From: Myxococcus xanthus
Lineage (GTDB): Bacteria > Myxococcota > Myxococcia > Myxococcales > Myxococcaceae
Length of the DNA stretch: 64,000 bases
Direction: 5' to 3'
Assembly (NCBI RefSeq): GCF_900106535.1
Contig: NZ_FNOH01000011.1
Location: forward strand, 186,001-250,000
The notes under the pieces were generated by a model, which had not been told where the DNA came from, searched no databases, and was given only the letters and a program-made list of their open reading frames with translations. Within the stretch, counting starts at the first letter, position 1, and each line of letters begins with the position of its first letter. Both the position numbers and the translations under genes were made by a program. Shown here piece by piece: positions 1 through 9,861 of the stretch.

Positions 1-239
1 TCGAATATCTGCACCACGTTCGCGTGGTTCAGCCGCGAGGCCAGCCGGGCCTCGGCGATGAACATCCCCACGAACTCCGGGTCGCTGGCGAGGAAGGCGC
101 GCACCCGCTTGATGACGACTTCCTTCTCGAAGCCCTCCGCGCCGCGCGCCGTGCACAGGTAGATTTCCGCCATACCGCCCTCGGCGAGCTTGCGGCGGAC
201 GACGTACTTGCCGATGTGAGTGCCGGCTTCGAGCGTCAC
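1..239 (-). CDS. Ser/Thr protein kinase, N-terminal fragment (runs off the window)
   Basis: This is the first 79 codons of a Hanks-type (eukaryote-like) protein kinase. The translation from a GTG at 239 shows the glycine-rich loop (LAEGGMAEIYL, about residues 18-28), the ATP-binding lysine in VVIKRV, and the helix-C region ending LNHANVVQIF. I chose GTG 239 because the upstream ATGs at 247 and 256 read straight into TGA. The start lies 20 bp after the stop of the next kinase, so the two are probably one transcription unit of paralogous kinases. Substrate and C-terminal sensor domains lie outside the window. Confidence 0.85.
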   Translation of the reverse strand, partial: MTLEAGTHIGKYVVRRKLAEGGMAEIYLCTARGAEGFEKEVVIKRVRAFLASDPEFVGMFIAEARLASRLNHANVVQIF

Positions 240-259
240 GGGAGCATCCAAGGCATGTG

Positions 260-2599
260 CTATTCGAACTTCACGCTCACGACGTTGAGGTCGATGGGCT
301 TCACCTCGATACGTCGACTGAGCGTCTTCTTGAGGTCGGGGTTGACGAAGCGGCAGTCATAGCTGCCCACGCGCAGCTCCACGGCCTCGAAGGGCGTTTC
401 GCCCAGCCGCTTGCCACCGCACGTCACCTCCGCCCAAGGGTGTACGACGAAGCGCACCCGGGCCAGTCGCACCTCCTGCCTGGGCTCGGGCCGGGCGGGA
501 CGCTCGCGAACCACCGCCGCCACGGGAGCAGCAGCCACCGCGCGGGGCTCGGGCTCCAGCGTGAAGCGCGCCACCTGCTCCGCGTCCTCACCCACCATCA
601 CCGTGCGCGTCTGCGCCTGGTGCCGGTCGGCCTCCACCCGCACGGCGACCTGCTGGCCCACCGCCGTTTCGAACATCACCGGCCGCTCGTCGTGGCGTTG
701 GCCATCCACCAGCACCACCGCGTCCGCGGGCTTCGTTTCGATGCGCAGCCGCACCGGCGCGGGCGCGGCCTCCACGGGAGGCGGGGGCACCACGGGCGGG
801 GGCCGCAGCTCCGTCGGAGCCTGGACCGGCGCCTCGGCCTGCATGGGCACGGGCGCGGGCACCGCGGCCTCCGGGTCCAACGACACCGGCATGGGCTCCG
901 GCGACCGCATCGACCAGAGCACCACGCCCACCGCCGCGACGACCAGCAACACCAGCCCCACGTACAGCCACGTCTTGCTGCCCGCGGCAGCCACGGGGCG
1001 CTTCGCCGCGCGCGACATGCCCAGCGACAGCGTGGGGGCGTCCTCCTCGAGCGGCTCCCCGTCCCGCAGCGGAATCACCACCCGCGCGGGCCGGCCCGTA
1101 TCCATCATGGCGATGGTGGGCGCGTCCTCCTCCACGACGTACCCCCCTCGCACCTGCGAGCGCGCGCCAGCGCGGGCATCCACCGTGGGGGCGTCCTCGT
1201 CATCCACGGGGAGGACCGGCGCCCCCACGTCGAAGCGGCCCGTGCCGCCGAAAGGCCGCGGAGCGCCGCGAGGCTCCGTCGGCGCGGCAGCAGCGGCCCC
1301 GCCCAGCTTCACGTCCGTCCGGGTCACCGACGAGGGTGCACGCGCATCCACCGTGGGCGCGTCCTCCTCCACGCGCGGAGGCGGCGGCAGCGGAGACGCC
1401 ACGTTCATGCCAGAGCGCGAGGGTCGCTCGGGCTCCACCGCCCGGCGCTGTCCCGTCAGCCGCGGCGCGGGCTTCTCCGGCTCCAGTTCGAAGCGGCCCG
1501 TGCGAGACGTCGGTCGCGGACGCAGCGCCGCCGTCGCGTCGTCCTCCGGAGACATCGGCGGCGGACGCGGCGGCAACGCGGGCCGCAGGCCCGTGCGGCG
1601 CGGCGGAGCCTCCTGCCTCGACGCCCCCGAATCCGAGTCCTCGCCCAGCACGTCGCCCGCCCGGGCCTCCTCGGCCAGCCGCTCCGCGAAGACCTCCTTC
1701 ATGAAGGCGGACAGGTGCGCGGACGAGGCGGGCGCCTGGTGCACACGCAGCCACTCCTCCAGCGCGTGCTGGAGGTGCGCCGCTTCCTGGTACCGGTCCG
1801 GCAGCTCCTTCGCGAGCGCCTTGAGGACGATGGCGTCCAAATCCGCCGGCACGCGCGACGTCACGTGCGAGGGCGGCAACACCCGGCACTCCGACACCGC
1901 CGTCAGCGTCTGGATGTCGTTGGGGCGCTTGAACAGACGCGTGCTGGTGAGCAGTTCGTACAGGACGATGCCCAGCGCGAAGATGTCCGCGCGGCAGTCC
2001 ACCCGCATGCCCGCCGCCTGCTCCGGGGACATGTACGAATACTTCCCCTTCAGCACGCCGGAGCGGGTCACCGTGGCCTGGTCCGCCGCCTTGGCGATGC
2101 CGAAGTCCACCACCTTCACCCCGCCCTCGAACGTCACCAGGATATTCTGGGGGGACACGTCACGGTGGACGATGCCCAGCGGCCGGCCCGTCGTCGGGTC
2201 CGTGCGCTTGTGCGCGTAGTCCAGGCCGGCGCAGGCCTCGATGAGGATGCGGCACACCAGCGGCACCGGCAGCGGCTGGCCCATCAGCTCCGACTGCCTC
2301 CACAGCCGGCGCAGGTCGTCGCCGTGGATGTACTCCATGGCGATGAAGAAGGAGTCGTCCTGGGCGCCCAGGTCGAAAATCTGCACCACGTTGGGGTGGT
2401 TCAGCCGGGCGGCGATGCGCGCCTCGTCCAGGAACATCTTGACGAAGTCGTCGTTCTCCGCGAGGTGCGGAAGGATCCGCTTGACCACCACCCGCTTGTC
2501 AGGCTCCGCGCCCTGAGGCCGCGCAAGATAGATCTGCGCCATCCCGCCCGTGGCGAGACGACTCAGGAGCTGATACCTGCCATAGGTTTCGATGGACAC
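260..2599 (-). CDS. Membrane Ser/Thr protein kinase with PEGA-like C-terminus
   Basis: About 779 aa. The N-terminal 280 residues are a full Hanks kinase domain: glycine loop (RLATGGMAQIYLA), catalytic lysine (VVVKRIL), catalytic loop HRDVSPQNIL, DFG in VDFGIAKA and SPEQ in the activation segment. A long Pro/Ala/Arg linker follows with repeated EEDAPT/DEDAPTVDARA motifs, which may be phosphoacceptor sites (inference). Then comes one transmembrane helix (TWLYVGLVLLVVAAVGVVLW) and two PEGA-like beta modules, predicted to be outside the cytoplasm. I placed the start at GTG 2599, just before the kinase fold. A longer reading to 2698 adds a low-complexity leader without kinase homology. It likely acts as a transmembrane signalling kinase, the ligand being unknown. 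Confidence 0.9.
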   Translation of the reverse strand: MSIETYGRYQLLSRLATGGMAQIYLARPQGAEPDKRVVVKRILPHLAENDDFVKMFLDEARIAARLNHPNVVQIFDLGAQDDSFFIAMEYIHGDDLRRLWRQSELMGQPLPVPLVCRILIEACAGLDYAHKRTDPTTGRPLGIVHRDVSPQNILVTFEGGVKVVDFGIAKAADQATVTRSGVLKGKYSYMSPEQAAGMRVDCRADIFALGIVLYELLTSTRLFKRPNDIQTLTAVSECRVLPPSHVTSRVPADLDAIVLKALAKELPDRYQEAAHLQHALEEWLRVHQAPASSAHLSAFMKEVFAERLAEEARAGDVLGEDSDSGASRQEAPPRRTGLRPALPPRPPPMSPEDDATAALRPRPTSRTGRFELEPEKPAPRLTGQRRAVEPERPSRSGMNVASPLPPPPRVEEDAPTVDARAPSSVTRTDVKLGGAAAAAPTEPRGAPRPFGGTGRFDVGAPVLPVDDEDAPTVDARAGARSQVRGGYVVEEDAPTIAMMDTGRPARVVIPLRDGEPLEEDAPTLSLGMSRAAKRPVAAAGSKTWLYVGLVLLVVAAVGVVLWSMRSPEPMPVSLDPEAAVPAPVPMQAEAPVQAPTELRPPPVVPPPPVEAAPAPVRLRIETKPADAVVLVDGQRHDERPVMFETAVGQQVAVRVEADRHQAQTRTVMVGEDAEQVARFTLEPEPRAVAAAPVAAVVRERPARPEPRQEVRLARVRFVVHPWAEVTCGGKRLGETPFEAVELRVGSYDCRFVNPDLKKTLSRRIEVKPIDLNVVSVKFE

Positions 2600-2730
2600 G
2601 GCGACCTGACCGGCCCCTGGACAACCACCCCTTTGAGTGGCCCCGAGTTCCGGGCGCGGGATGGACCCGAGCGTAAGCGCACCGGGAAGGAGGGTCAAAC
2701 CCCCAACTGCTCCGGAAACGGCCTTTGTGG

Positions 2731-3045
2731 CTACCTCCGGGCGGCCCGCACCTCGCGAGTCTCTCGCATCAGGGCCTCCAGCTCGTCCAGGTGCCGCTTC
2801 AGCACCGGCATCAGCACCGGCGCCACGTCCACCCGGTCGAACAGGTCCAGGACCCGGTCCACCTTCCGCTCAATCTCCCCCGCCCGCGCCGGGCTGATTC
2901 GCCGCAGCAGCAGGTCCGCCCCGGCCTCCATCAGCACCCGGGCCACGGCGTCCCGGGAAGCAAGCGGCTCCTCCCTCCGCCGCCCTTCTCCCTTGATGAC
3001 GCGCAGTCCTGGAGCCCGTCCAGAGGGGCGGGCCGCGCTCGTCAT
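2731..3045 (-). CDS. Small helical protein of unknown function
   Basis: 104 aa. The ATG at 3045 follows a good Shine-Dalgarno (GAAGGA, 5 nt away), which decides the start against a longer reading from 3117. The C-terminal half is strongly helical and charged (ISPARAGEIERKVDRVLDLFDRVD, here split over residues 50-70, then VLKRHLDELEALMRETREV), suggesting a coiled coil. There is no signal peptide or membrane segment. It sits 131 bp upstream of the kinase on the same strand, so co-expression is possible. I do not recognise a family. Confidence 0.65.
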   Translation of the reverse strand: MTSAARPSGRAPGLRVIKGEGRRREEPLASRDAVARVLMEAGADLLLRRISPARAGEIERKVDRVLDLFDRVDVAPVLMPVLKRHLDELEALMRETREVRAARR

Positions 3046-3194
3046 CGTTCCTTCAAAGTCCTGGGAGTTCACCGGGTGCCTCCTCGGCAGCTGCAGGTAC
3101 GACCTCAGGGTACACACCGCGAGGTGACCTCCAATTTTCTGGTCATCCGCACAGGCGGAAGCAGACCTGTAGCACCGGGGACTGACACCACTGT

Positions 3195-3218
3195 GGAGGG
3201 CCGGATGTCCGGCCCTCC
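3195..3218 (-). terminator. GC-rich hairpin after the ASH/vWA lipoprotein gene
   Basis: A perfect 10-bp stem (GGAGGGCCGG / CCGGCCCTCC) with the 4-nt loop ATGT lies 8 bp past the stop codon at 3226. No clear U-tract follows on the minus strand, so it may be a weak intrinsic terminator or an RNA-stabilising hairpin. Confidence 0.55.
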
Positions 3219-3225
3219 GGGTGCG

Positions 3226-6192
3226 TTACATCGCGTCGCACGAACGGCGGTAGTTGATGGAGATGCGGGTGCCCGCCGGTGGCACGACGTCGAACACCAC
3301 GCTGTTGGTGGCCGCGTCGTAGGTCCAGCCGGACGTGGACGGCGTGCCATTCACCGTCACCGTCACGGTGCCGGGCTCCGGCAGGTCGCTCAGCGGGAAG
3401 CGCTCCTGCGCGGAGAAGGCCTTGTCACCCACCGCCTGCAGCAGCGGCCGGTAGTCTTCCGCGCAGACGCTCACCACCTCGCCTCCTGTGCGGGAGGTGG
3501 CCTGCGCGTAGCGGGTACCGGCGCCGCCCGCCGTCGCGCAGCCTTCAGCCGGCGGAGCGATGGCGTAGAAGGTCGCGCGCTGCGGCTGGTTCTGCCCCTT
3601 GAGCAGCTGGGCCCAGTCCACGTAGGTGTCCACCGCGTCGGGCGAGTGGTCGTCCTCGTCGCTGACGAACAGCACCACCAGCGCGGCCTCCTCGCGCAGG
3701 AAGCCCACGTTGCCGTCGTTGGGCAGCGGCGTACGCGGGTCATCCGCGCTGTTCACCAGCGGCCGGGACAACGCGCGGCGCATCGCCTCGAAGCCCTGCT
3801 CCACCTCCGCGCACCGGCCCACCTGCACGTTCTGCTGGAGCTGCTGGGCCAGGTTCGGCGTCGCGCTCGTGAGGATGCGCGGCAGCGAGTTGTCCACCGG
3901 GAAGAAGCGGCCCGCCTCGCCCCCCTCCGCGCCGCCCGGGCACGCGTTGGCCGGGTCCGTCGGCGTCACCGGATGGATGCCCGTCGTCGTCACCGCCACG
4001 TTGACGCTCACGCCCCGGTCCAGCGCGGTCTGCACGAAGGTCGGAATGGCCTCCACCAGTCGTGGATGCTCCACCGCCATGGAGGCGGTGTTGTCCACCA
4101 CCAGCAGCACGTCCACCTTGCTGACATCCTGCTGGATGAAGTTGTCCGTCTTCTCCACGCGCATCGACGACTCGCCCACCAGCGGAACCATCAGCGGCGC
4201 CGGCAAGTCGCTGGAGCCCACGTACAGCGGCGACAGGTTCATGCCCGACACCAGGCCGAAGTACTCCACGCCCACCGTGAAGGCCTCGTTGGGCGGCAGC
4301 ACGAAGGGAATGGAGGCCGGCACCGCCGAAAACCCGAACTCCGAATCCGTGGTTCCCGGCCCAATCCACACGTCGTTCACCGTCACCGGCGCGGCGCAGG
4401 CATTGAGGAAGTTCACCTCCATGGGCTCGGCGGGGCAGTCCGGCCGGGCGACGCCCCAATCCATGTAGCGGCGCGAGGCCACCAGGCACACCGCCTGCGT
4501 GTTGGCCACCAGCGGCACCAGCAGCACCGGGTTGGCCGGCTGCATCTGTTCAATCTGCACGGTGCCGGTGAAGTGGCCGCCCGCCACAGGCGCCCTGAAG
4601 GCCACCTGGAAGCTGAACCAGTCGCCGGGGTACATGATGACGCCGTGGAGGCCGCCGCCCGGCAGCGTGAAGACACCGCCGCCGTCATCTCGCAGGCGGA
4701 GGTTCTTCACCGGGCACAAGTCGGTGCCGCGGTTCTCCAGCTTGAGTCCCAGCACCGCGCCCTGGCCGGGCGGAATGGTGCCGAAGTCCAGGGCCTGCGG
4801 CGTGAGCGTGAGCTCGCAGGGCGCGTGCGCCTCCGGCGTGCCGCGGAAGTCCATCTGTACCATGGTCGCGGAGAAGGCGTTGGTCGTCATCACCAGCGAG
4901 CCCTCCGCTGTGCGCAACTCGGTGGGCTCGTAGAAGACCTCCAGGTTCACCTCGCCGCCGGGCGGCAGCGTCACCGGCAGCGCCAGCGGCGTGTGGTTGA
5001 ACTGAGGCGCCCCACCCTGCTGCGGCAGCCAGTCCAGCGTGTTGATGGTGAGCCCGCCCTCATTGGACGCGCCGCAGTTCTTCACGTTGACGATGACGCG
5101 CACCTTCGCGCCGAGCGGCTGCGTGCCGAAGTCGTAGAACGACGGGGACACACACAGCTCCGGCGCGCCGCCGTAGCCGCGCAGTTGCACGGGCGTCGTC
5201 GGATGGCGGCGGCTCTCCACGTGATACAGCGCGGTGTCCTGCGCCGCGCCCTGGTGGTCCGGGCTGTAGCGGAACGTGAAGGTCCGCACCTCGCCCGGCT
5301 GGAGCACGAAGGGGAAGCCCGCGTTGTTCTGGGTGAAGGACGCGTCACGGCCCTCCAGCGTCAGCTGCGTCACCGTCACCGGCTCGGTGCTGATGTTGCG
5401 GATGCTCGACTCGCGCACCGCGTCCCGGTCCACGGGCACCGCGCCGAAGTCCAGGACCTCCGGTTCGGCCACCACTGCGCGCTCCAGCGCCTCGGCCGCC
5501 ACCTGCACCGTCACGTCCGCGCAGCCGCGGCAGGGCGACACCGCCAGCGCCACCTGCTTGCGGCCCACCCGCACCGGGTGAAACGTCACCATGAGCTCGC
5601 GAATCTCACCGGGCGCCAGCGTCACCGGCGCCACGCTGAACTCGTCGCGGTCCGCGCCCACCAGCCGCGGCGTCACATCCACGGGTAACTCCGTGGGGTT
5701 CTCCAGCCGCAGCGGCAGCGTCTTCGTGGCGTCCGCTTCGATGCGGCCGAAGTCCAGCCGACGCGGCGACACGCGGGCCGAGGCGTCCACGCCGGTGCCC
5801 GTCAGGGGGATGCGGAGCAGGGGCTCGATGCGCGTATCCGAGCGCACCACCAACACCGCTGGCTGCGAACCTTCGGCGGGCGGCGCGAAACGCACGCGCA
5901 GCGAGCACGCGCTCCCGGGTTGCAAGCGGTGCGGCCCCTCATGGGTGAACTCGGCGCGGTAGGCCCCCTCGGGGCCCTCCACCCAGACCTCGTTCACGTC
6001 GACAGGTGCGCGGCCCACGTTGCGCAGCGAAATCTCCGCTTCGCGCGCATCGAAGATGGCCACCCGCTCAAAGTCGACGCCACCCGGCGTCGCCGTCAGC
6101 CGCCCGTCCGCCAGCGCCGAGCGCTCGCGATCCGCACAACCGACCAGCAACCCCACCACCGCGAGGGCGACCCAGCCCAAGCGCCCAGTCAT
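3226..6192 (-). CDS. ASH/choice-of-anchor-D repeat lipoprotein with C-terminal vWA domain
   Basis: About 988 aa. It begins MTGRLGWVALAVVGLLVGC, a lipoprotein signal peptide with lipobox LVGC, and a GGGAAGGGG Shine-Dalgarno precedes ATG 6192. Roughly residues 25-640 contain repeated Ig-like ASH/HYDIN-type modules, each carrying a DFG-x-x-P/E strand (for example LDFGRIEADA, LDFGAVPVDRDA, YDFGTQPLGA, LDFGTIPPGQGA). From about residue 660 a von Willebrand A domain starts with VDVLLVVDNTASM, a slightly altered metal-binding (MIDAS) motif (DxTxS), and includes LFVSDEDDH. The protein is expected to be on the cell surface or in the periplasm and to mediate binding. The partner is unknown. Such proteins are common in myxobacteria. 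Confidence 0.85.
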   Translation of the reverse strand: MTGRLGWVALAVVGLLVGCADRERSALADGRLTATPGGVDFERVAIFDAREAEISLRNVGRAPVDVNEVWVEGPEGAYRAEFTHEGPHRLQPGSACSLRVRFAPPAEGSQPAVLVVRSDTRIEPLLRIPLTGTGVDASARVSPRRLDFGRIEADATKTLPLRLENPTELPVDVTPRLVGADRDEFSVAPVTLAPGEIRELMVTFHPVRVGRKQVALAVSPCRGCADVTVQVAAEALERAVVAEPEVLDFGAVPVDRDAVRESSIRNISTEPVTVTQLTLEGRDASFTQNNAGFPFVLQPGEVRTFTFRYSPDHQGAAQDTALYHVESRRHPTTPVQLRGYGGAPELCVSPSFYDFGTQPLGAKVRVIVNVKNCGASNEGGLTINTLDWLPQQGGAPQFNHTPLALPVTLPPGGEVNLEVFYEPTELRTAEGSLVMTTNAFSATMVQMDFRGTPEAHAPCELTLTPQALDFGTIPPGQGAVLGLKLENRGTDLCPVKNLRLRDDGGGVFTLPGGGLHGVIMYPGDWFSFQVAFRAPVAGGHFTGTVQIEQMQPANPVLLVPLVANTQAVCLVASRRYMDWGVARPDCPAEPMEVNFLNACAAPVTVNDVWIGPGTTDSEFGFSAVPASIPFVLPPNEAFTVGVEYFGLVSGMNLSPLYVGSSDLPAPLMVPLVGESSMRVEKTDNFIQQDVSKVDVLLVVDNTASMAVEHPRLVEAIPTFVQTALDRGVSVNVAVTTTGIHPVTPTDPANACPGGAEGGEAGRFFPVDNSLPRILTSATPNLAQQLQQNVQVGRCAEVEQGFEAMRRALSRPLVNSADDPRTPLPNDGNVGFLREEAALVVLFVSDEDDHSPDAVDTYVDWAQLLKGQNQPQRATFYAIAPPAEGCATAGGAGTRYAQATSRTGGEVVSVCAEDYRPLLQAVGDKAFSAQERFPLSDLPEPGTVTVTVNGTPSTSGWTYDAATNSVVFDVVPPAGTRISINYRRSCDAM

Positions 6193-6348
6193 GGACCACC
6201 CCTTCCCCACTACCGTCAACCTTGGCCGCCGCGCGCCCCACATGGAGGACGGCGGAAGGAACGGTGGCGAAGCTAGGCACCCACTTCAGGGTGAGCAACC
6301 GGCCATGCGTGGGGAACCCCGTGCCCAGGGGTGGGTGGGTGTCCGCTA

Positions 6349-6993
6349 TCAAATCTTCGGAATGCGCAATGTCTTGCTGATCATCGCACTTCCGCTGGCC
6401 ACATACATCAGCGCCAACGGGTGAAGGACCAACGGTCCCAGGCGCCACTCACCACCCCACAGGTCCGGACCGATGCGCCCCGCCCACGTCGCCGCGGCCA
6501 TCACCATCACCAGCGCCAGGCTGGTGGGAATGGGGGTGCCCTCGAAGTACTTCACCTTCCCTGTCTCGTCCGACAGGTCCGCCGACGTGACGTTGAAGCG
6601 CGCCAGCCGGCTGATGCCGCACGCCACGAAGTAGAGGAGCGCCGCCACGTCCAGGGAGCCGCGCATCCCCACCGCGAAGGCCAGCGCCGCCGGCGCCATG
6701 CCGAAGGAGATGACGTCCGCCAGTGAGTCCAGGTCCGCGCCCAGCGGCGACTTCTTGAAGCGCCAGCGCGCGATGCGCCCGTCCATGACGTCCATCACCA
6801 ACGCCACCGGCATCAGGCCGAAGGCCACCCACAGCCAGCCCACGTCCCCGGAAGCCAGGTACTGCATGGCGGAGAGGATGGCGCCCGCGCCCGCGAAGCC
6901 GTTGCCCAGCGTCACGAAGTCAGCGAGCACGAACGTGCGAATCATCGAAAAGTGACGGCGCGGGCGGCGGGCACGGGACGGCTCGGTCGGCAT
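6349..6993 (-). CDS. pssA: CDP-diacylglycerol-serine O-phosphatidyltransferase
   Basis: 214 aa integral membrane enzyme joining CDP-diacylglycerol and L-serine to give phosphatidylserine, the precursor of phosphatidylethanolamine. The full CDP-alcohol phosphotransferase signature DGxxARx8GxxxDxxxD is present (DGRIAR, then G-ADL-D-SLA-D). Several hydrophobic helices flank it (for example VGWLWVAFGLMPVALVMDVM and LALVMVMAAATWAG). The length fits the short PssA type, and GTP/FVTLGNGFAGAGAI at the N-terminus is typical of that group. It is a single gene, divergent from the acylase at 7140. Substrate choice of serine over another alcohol is inferred from overall resemblance. Confidence 0.85.
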   Translation of the reverse strand: MPTEPSRARRPRRHFSMIRTFVLADFVTLGNGFAGAGAILSAMQYLASGDVGWLWVAFGLMPVALVMDVMDGRIARWRFKKSPLGADLDSLADVISFGMAPAALAFAVGMRGSLDVAALLYFVACGISRLARFNVTSADLSDETGKVKYFEGTPIPTSLALVMVMAAATWAGRIGPDLWGGEWRLGPLVLHPLALMYVASGSAMISKTLRIPKI

Positions 6994-7139
6994 ATGCGCG
7001 ATTTCCTACCACACCCCTCCCGCTCGGCCGGAAGCTCGTTCTTGCCACACTGCGTTGTGCCCGGCGGTGTGAGAAATCATTCCAGTTTCAGAAACATTTT
7101 GACGGTGTGATCAGCCACTCCCTACGCTCGACGACTGTC

Positions 7140-9647
7140 ATGCACCCCAAACTTCCCTCGCCCCTCCGGCGCGGTGTGCTCCGGCGTACGCGGAGCACCC
7201 GCTGGCAGTTCTCCCTTCTCGCAGGCACGAGCCTTCTGTTCAGCTCCGCCTGTGGTGACGACGACGAAGGCACGCCTCCGGCTCCGACGCCCACCTACGA
7301 AGCCACCATCCGCCGCACCGCCCACGGCGTTCCCCACATCACCGGAAAGGACATGGGCAGCGTGGCGTACGGCAATGGCTATGCCTTCGCCCAGGACCAC
7401 GTCTGTATCCTCGCGGATCAGATCCTCAAGGTGCGCGGTGAGCGCGCCCGCTTCCTGGGCATGGGCCCCGGCAGCACCTACGCGGGCAGCGACTTCGCCT
7501 ACCGCTCGCTGGGCCTCCATGCGCGCGCCACGGAGCGCATCAGCACGCAGCCCGCCACCCTCCAGGCCATGCTCAAGGGCTACGCGGCCGGCTTCAACCG
7601 CTACATCGAGGAGACGCCCAAGGAGCAACTCCCCGCGCCCTGCACCGGCGCCAGGTGGGTGCGGCCCATCTCCGATGTGGACCTGCTGGCCTACGCCTAC
7701 AGCGTGGCGCTGACGGGCAGCAGCTACCAGGTCGCCCTCGCCCTCGCCGCGGCCACGCCGCCCGACGTGACGGCGACCACCCTGGGCACGCCGGACCGCG
7801 ACCACGTCAAGGTCCAGCGGCCCGAACTGCACCAGGTGGGCAGCAACGGCTGGGCCATTGGCCGCGACCGCTCCGCCACCGGCCACGGCATGGTGGTGGC
7901 CAACCCGCACTTCCCCTGGGAAGGCGAGCTCAAGCTGTGGGAGAGCCACCTCACCGTCCCCGGTGAGCTGGACATCTACGGCGTGGGCCTGCTGGGCGTG
8001 CCCGCGATCCTCATCGGCTTCAACAACGACGTGGCCTGGACGCACACCTTCTCCTCCGGCCAGCGCATGACGCTGTACGGGCTGCGGCTGGTGCCGGGCA
8101 AGCCGACCTCGTACTACTACGACAACGAAGAGCGGGAGATGACCTGGAAGGACGTCACCATCCTGGTCCTGCTCGACAACGGCACGCTCGTCAACGTCAC
8201 CCGCCGCATGTACAGCAGCCACTACGGCCCCATCATCTCCATCCCCGACACCGCGGAGTGGACCGAGCAGTCCGTGCTCACCTACCGTGACGCCAACCTG
8301 GAGAACGACACCCTGCTGGCGCAGTTCCTGGGCATGAACCAGGCCCGCAGCCTGGATGATTTCAAGGCCGTCTACGCGCGCGAGCAGGGCATCCCCTGGG
8401 TCAACACCATGGCGGCCGACCGCGCGGGCAACACCTGGTACACGGATGCCACGCCCACGCCGAACCTGTCCCAAGCGGCCCTGACCACCTGGAACATCGC
8501 CCGCCAGGGCGCGGACCTGGCCACCACCGCCATCTGGCAGCAGATGGGCCTGGTGCTGCTCGACGGCAGCAACAGCCAGAACGAGTGGCAGGACGAGCCC
8601 GGCGCCCGCAGCCCGGGCCTGGTCCCCTTCAGCAAGGTGCCCAAGCTGGACCGCACCGACTTCGTCTTCAACGCCAATGACAGCTACTGGCTGACCAACC
8701 CCGCCGCGCCGCTCAAGGGCTTCTCGCCCCTGCACGGTCTGGAGGACGTGCCCCAGACGCCGCGCACGCGCCTCAACGCCGTCATGCTCACCGAGCAGGG
8801 CGAAGGTGGCGCGTCCGGCGCGGACGGCCTCTTCACCCGCACCGAGCTGCAGGACGCCATCCTCAGCAACCGCGGCATGATCGCCGAGCTGCTCATCGAC
8901 GACGTGGTGGCCCGCTGCACCGGCCACACGACGGTGCCCTACGGCACGGACACCGTGGACATCAGCCAGGCGTGCTCGCTGATTGCCCAGTGGGACCGTC
9001 GTTATGACGTGGACAGCGTGGGCGCCATCGTGTGGCGCGAGTTCGCGGGCACGTTCACCATGGGTGAGCTTCAGGCGAGCCCGGCGCTGTACGCCACGCC
9101 CTTCGACGCGGCCGACCCCATCGCCACGCCCCACACGCTGGCGCCGGCGCCCGCCCAGGGCACCGACCCCGTCCTGACGAAGCTGGCTCAGGCCGTGACC
9201 GCGCTGACGCGCGCGGGCCTGGCGCTGGACCTCCCGCTGGGCGAGGCGCAGTTCACCCCCCGCGTGAGCGGCGAGCGCATCCCCATCCACGGCGGCGGCA
9301 ACTACGATGGCGCGGCGAACATCGTCGGCTTCGGCACGCTGAAGTCCACCACGCCCAACGCCGAGGTGGGCAGCGCCACGCGGACCGTCGTCAACGGACG
9401 CACGGCCCTGGCCAACGGCGGCTACGTCATCAACAACGGCAGCAGCTTCATCATGGCCATGGAGTTCACGCCCACCGGCGTGCAGGCCAGCGCCCTGCTG
9501 ACCTACAGCGAGTCCAGCAACCCGGCCTCGCCGTACTACGCGGACCAGACGCGGCTGTTCTCCCAGAAGCAGTGGCGGCCCATCCTCTTCACCTCCGAGG
9601 AAATCGCCGCCGCGCCGGCTGAGCAGATCACCCTCACCGGCGACTGA
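7140..9647 (+). CDS. Exported penicillin-acylase-family Ntn hydrolase (AHL acylase-like)
   Basis: About 835 aa precursor. The N-terminus has basic residues and a hydrophobic core ending LFSSACGDDDEG, a lipobox-like cysteine, so the protein is exported and probably lipid-anchored. The family is made as one chain and self-cleaves into alpha and beta subunits. The nucleophile is the Ser in GSNGWAIG (Ser235), preceded by the alpha chain (HGVPHITGKD, YGNGYAFAQDHV). Beta-chain motifs such as VANPHFPWEG and NNDVAWTHTFS are present. Known members deacylate acyl-homoserine lactones, penicillins or echinocandin-type lipopeptides. The substrate here cannot be read from sequence. The start could also be GTG 7107. 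Neither start has a clear Shine-Dalgarno. Confidence 0.88.
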   Translation: MHPKLPSPLRRGVLRRTRSTRWQFSLLAGTSLLFSSACGDDDEGTPPAPTPTYEATIRRTAHGVPHITGKDMGSVAYGNGYAFAQDHVCILADQILKVRGERARFLGMGPGSTYAGSDFAYRSLGLHARATERISTQPATLQAMLKGYAAGFNRYIEETPKEQLPAPCTGARWVRPISDVDLLAYAYSVALTGSSYQVALALAAATPPDVTATTLGTPDRDHVKVQRPELHQVGSNGWAIGRDRSATGHGMVVANPHFPWEGELKLWESHLTVPGELDIYGVGLLGVPAILIGFNNDVAWTHTFSSGQRMTLYGLRLVPGKPTSYYYDNEEREMTWKDVTILVLLDNGTLVNVTRRMYSSHYGPIISIPDTAEWTEQSVLTYRDANLENDTLLAQFLGMNQARSLDDFKAVYAREQGIPWVNTMAADRAGNTWYTDATPTPNLSQAALTTWNIARQGADLATTAIWQQMGLVLLDGSNSQNEWQDEPGARSPGLVPFSKVPKLDRTDFVFNANDSYWLTNPAAPLKGFSPLHGLEDVPQTPRTRLNAVMLTEQGEGGASGADGLFTRTELQDAILSNRGMIAELLIDDVVARCTGHTTVPYGTDTVDISQACSLIAQWDRRYDVDSVGAIVWREFAGTFTMGELQASPALYATPFDAADPIATPHTLAPAPAQGTDPVLTKLAQAVTALTRAGLALDLPLGEAQFTPRVSGERIPIHGGGNYDGAANIVGFGTLKSTTPNAEVGSATRTVVNGRTALANGGYVINNGSSFIMAMEFTPTGVQASALLTYSESSNPASPYYADQTRLFSQKQWRPILFTSEEIAAAPAEQITLTGD

Positions 9648-9655
9648 CGTCCCCG

Positions 9656-9681
9656 CCGGCCCCCGATTCGTCGGGGGCCGG
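9656..9681 (+). terminator. Strong hairpin terminator after the acylase gene
   Basis: A perfect 11-bp stem CCGGCCCCCGA / TCGGGGGCCGG closes a stable TTCG tetraloop, 8 bp past the acylase stop. No U-run follows, as is common in GC-rich genomes. Confidence 0.75.
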
Positions 9682-9861
9682 ACACCTCGCGGCCCGGCAG
9701 GGCAACGTCGGGCCGCGGATGTCCGCCCTCCAGTCTGATTCCGTCTGCTCCAGGGACGCGCGCCAATGGGTGCGCAGACCGTCAGGCGCCGCCGTTCGTT
9801 CCTGGCGAAGGGGCACCGGGATTTCCCGGAGGAATCACCGAGGAAGCAGCAGGGGGACATC

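Noticed and set aside
257..3127. 956-codon plus-strand frame over the kinase gene
   Set aside because: Translation is His/Arg-rich and crosses gene boundaries. The opposite strand encodes a complete Hanks kinase.
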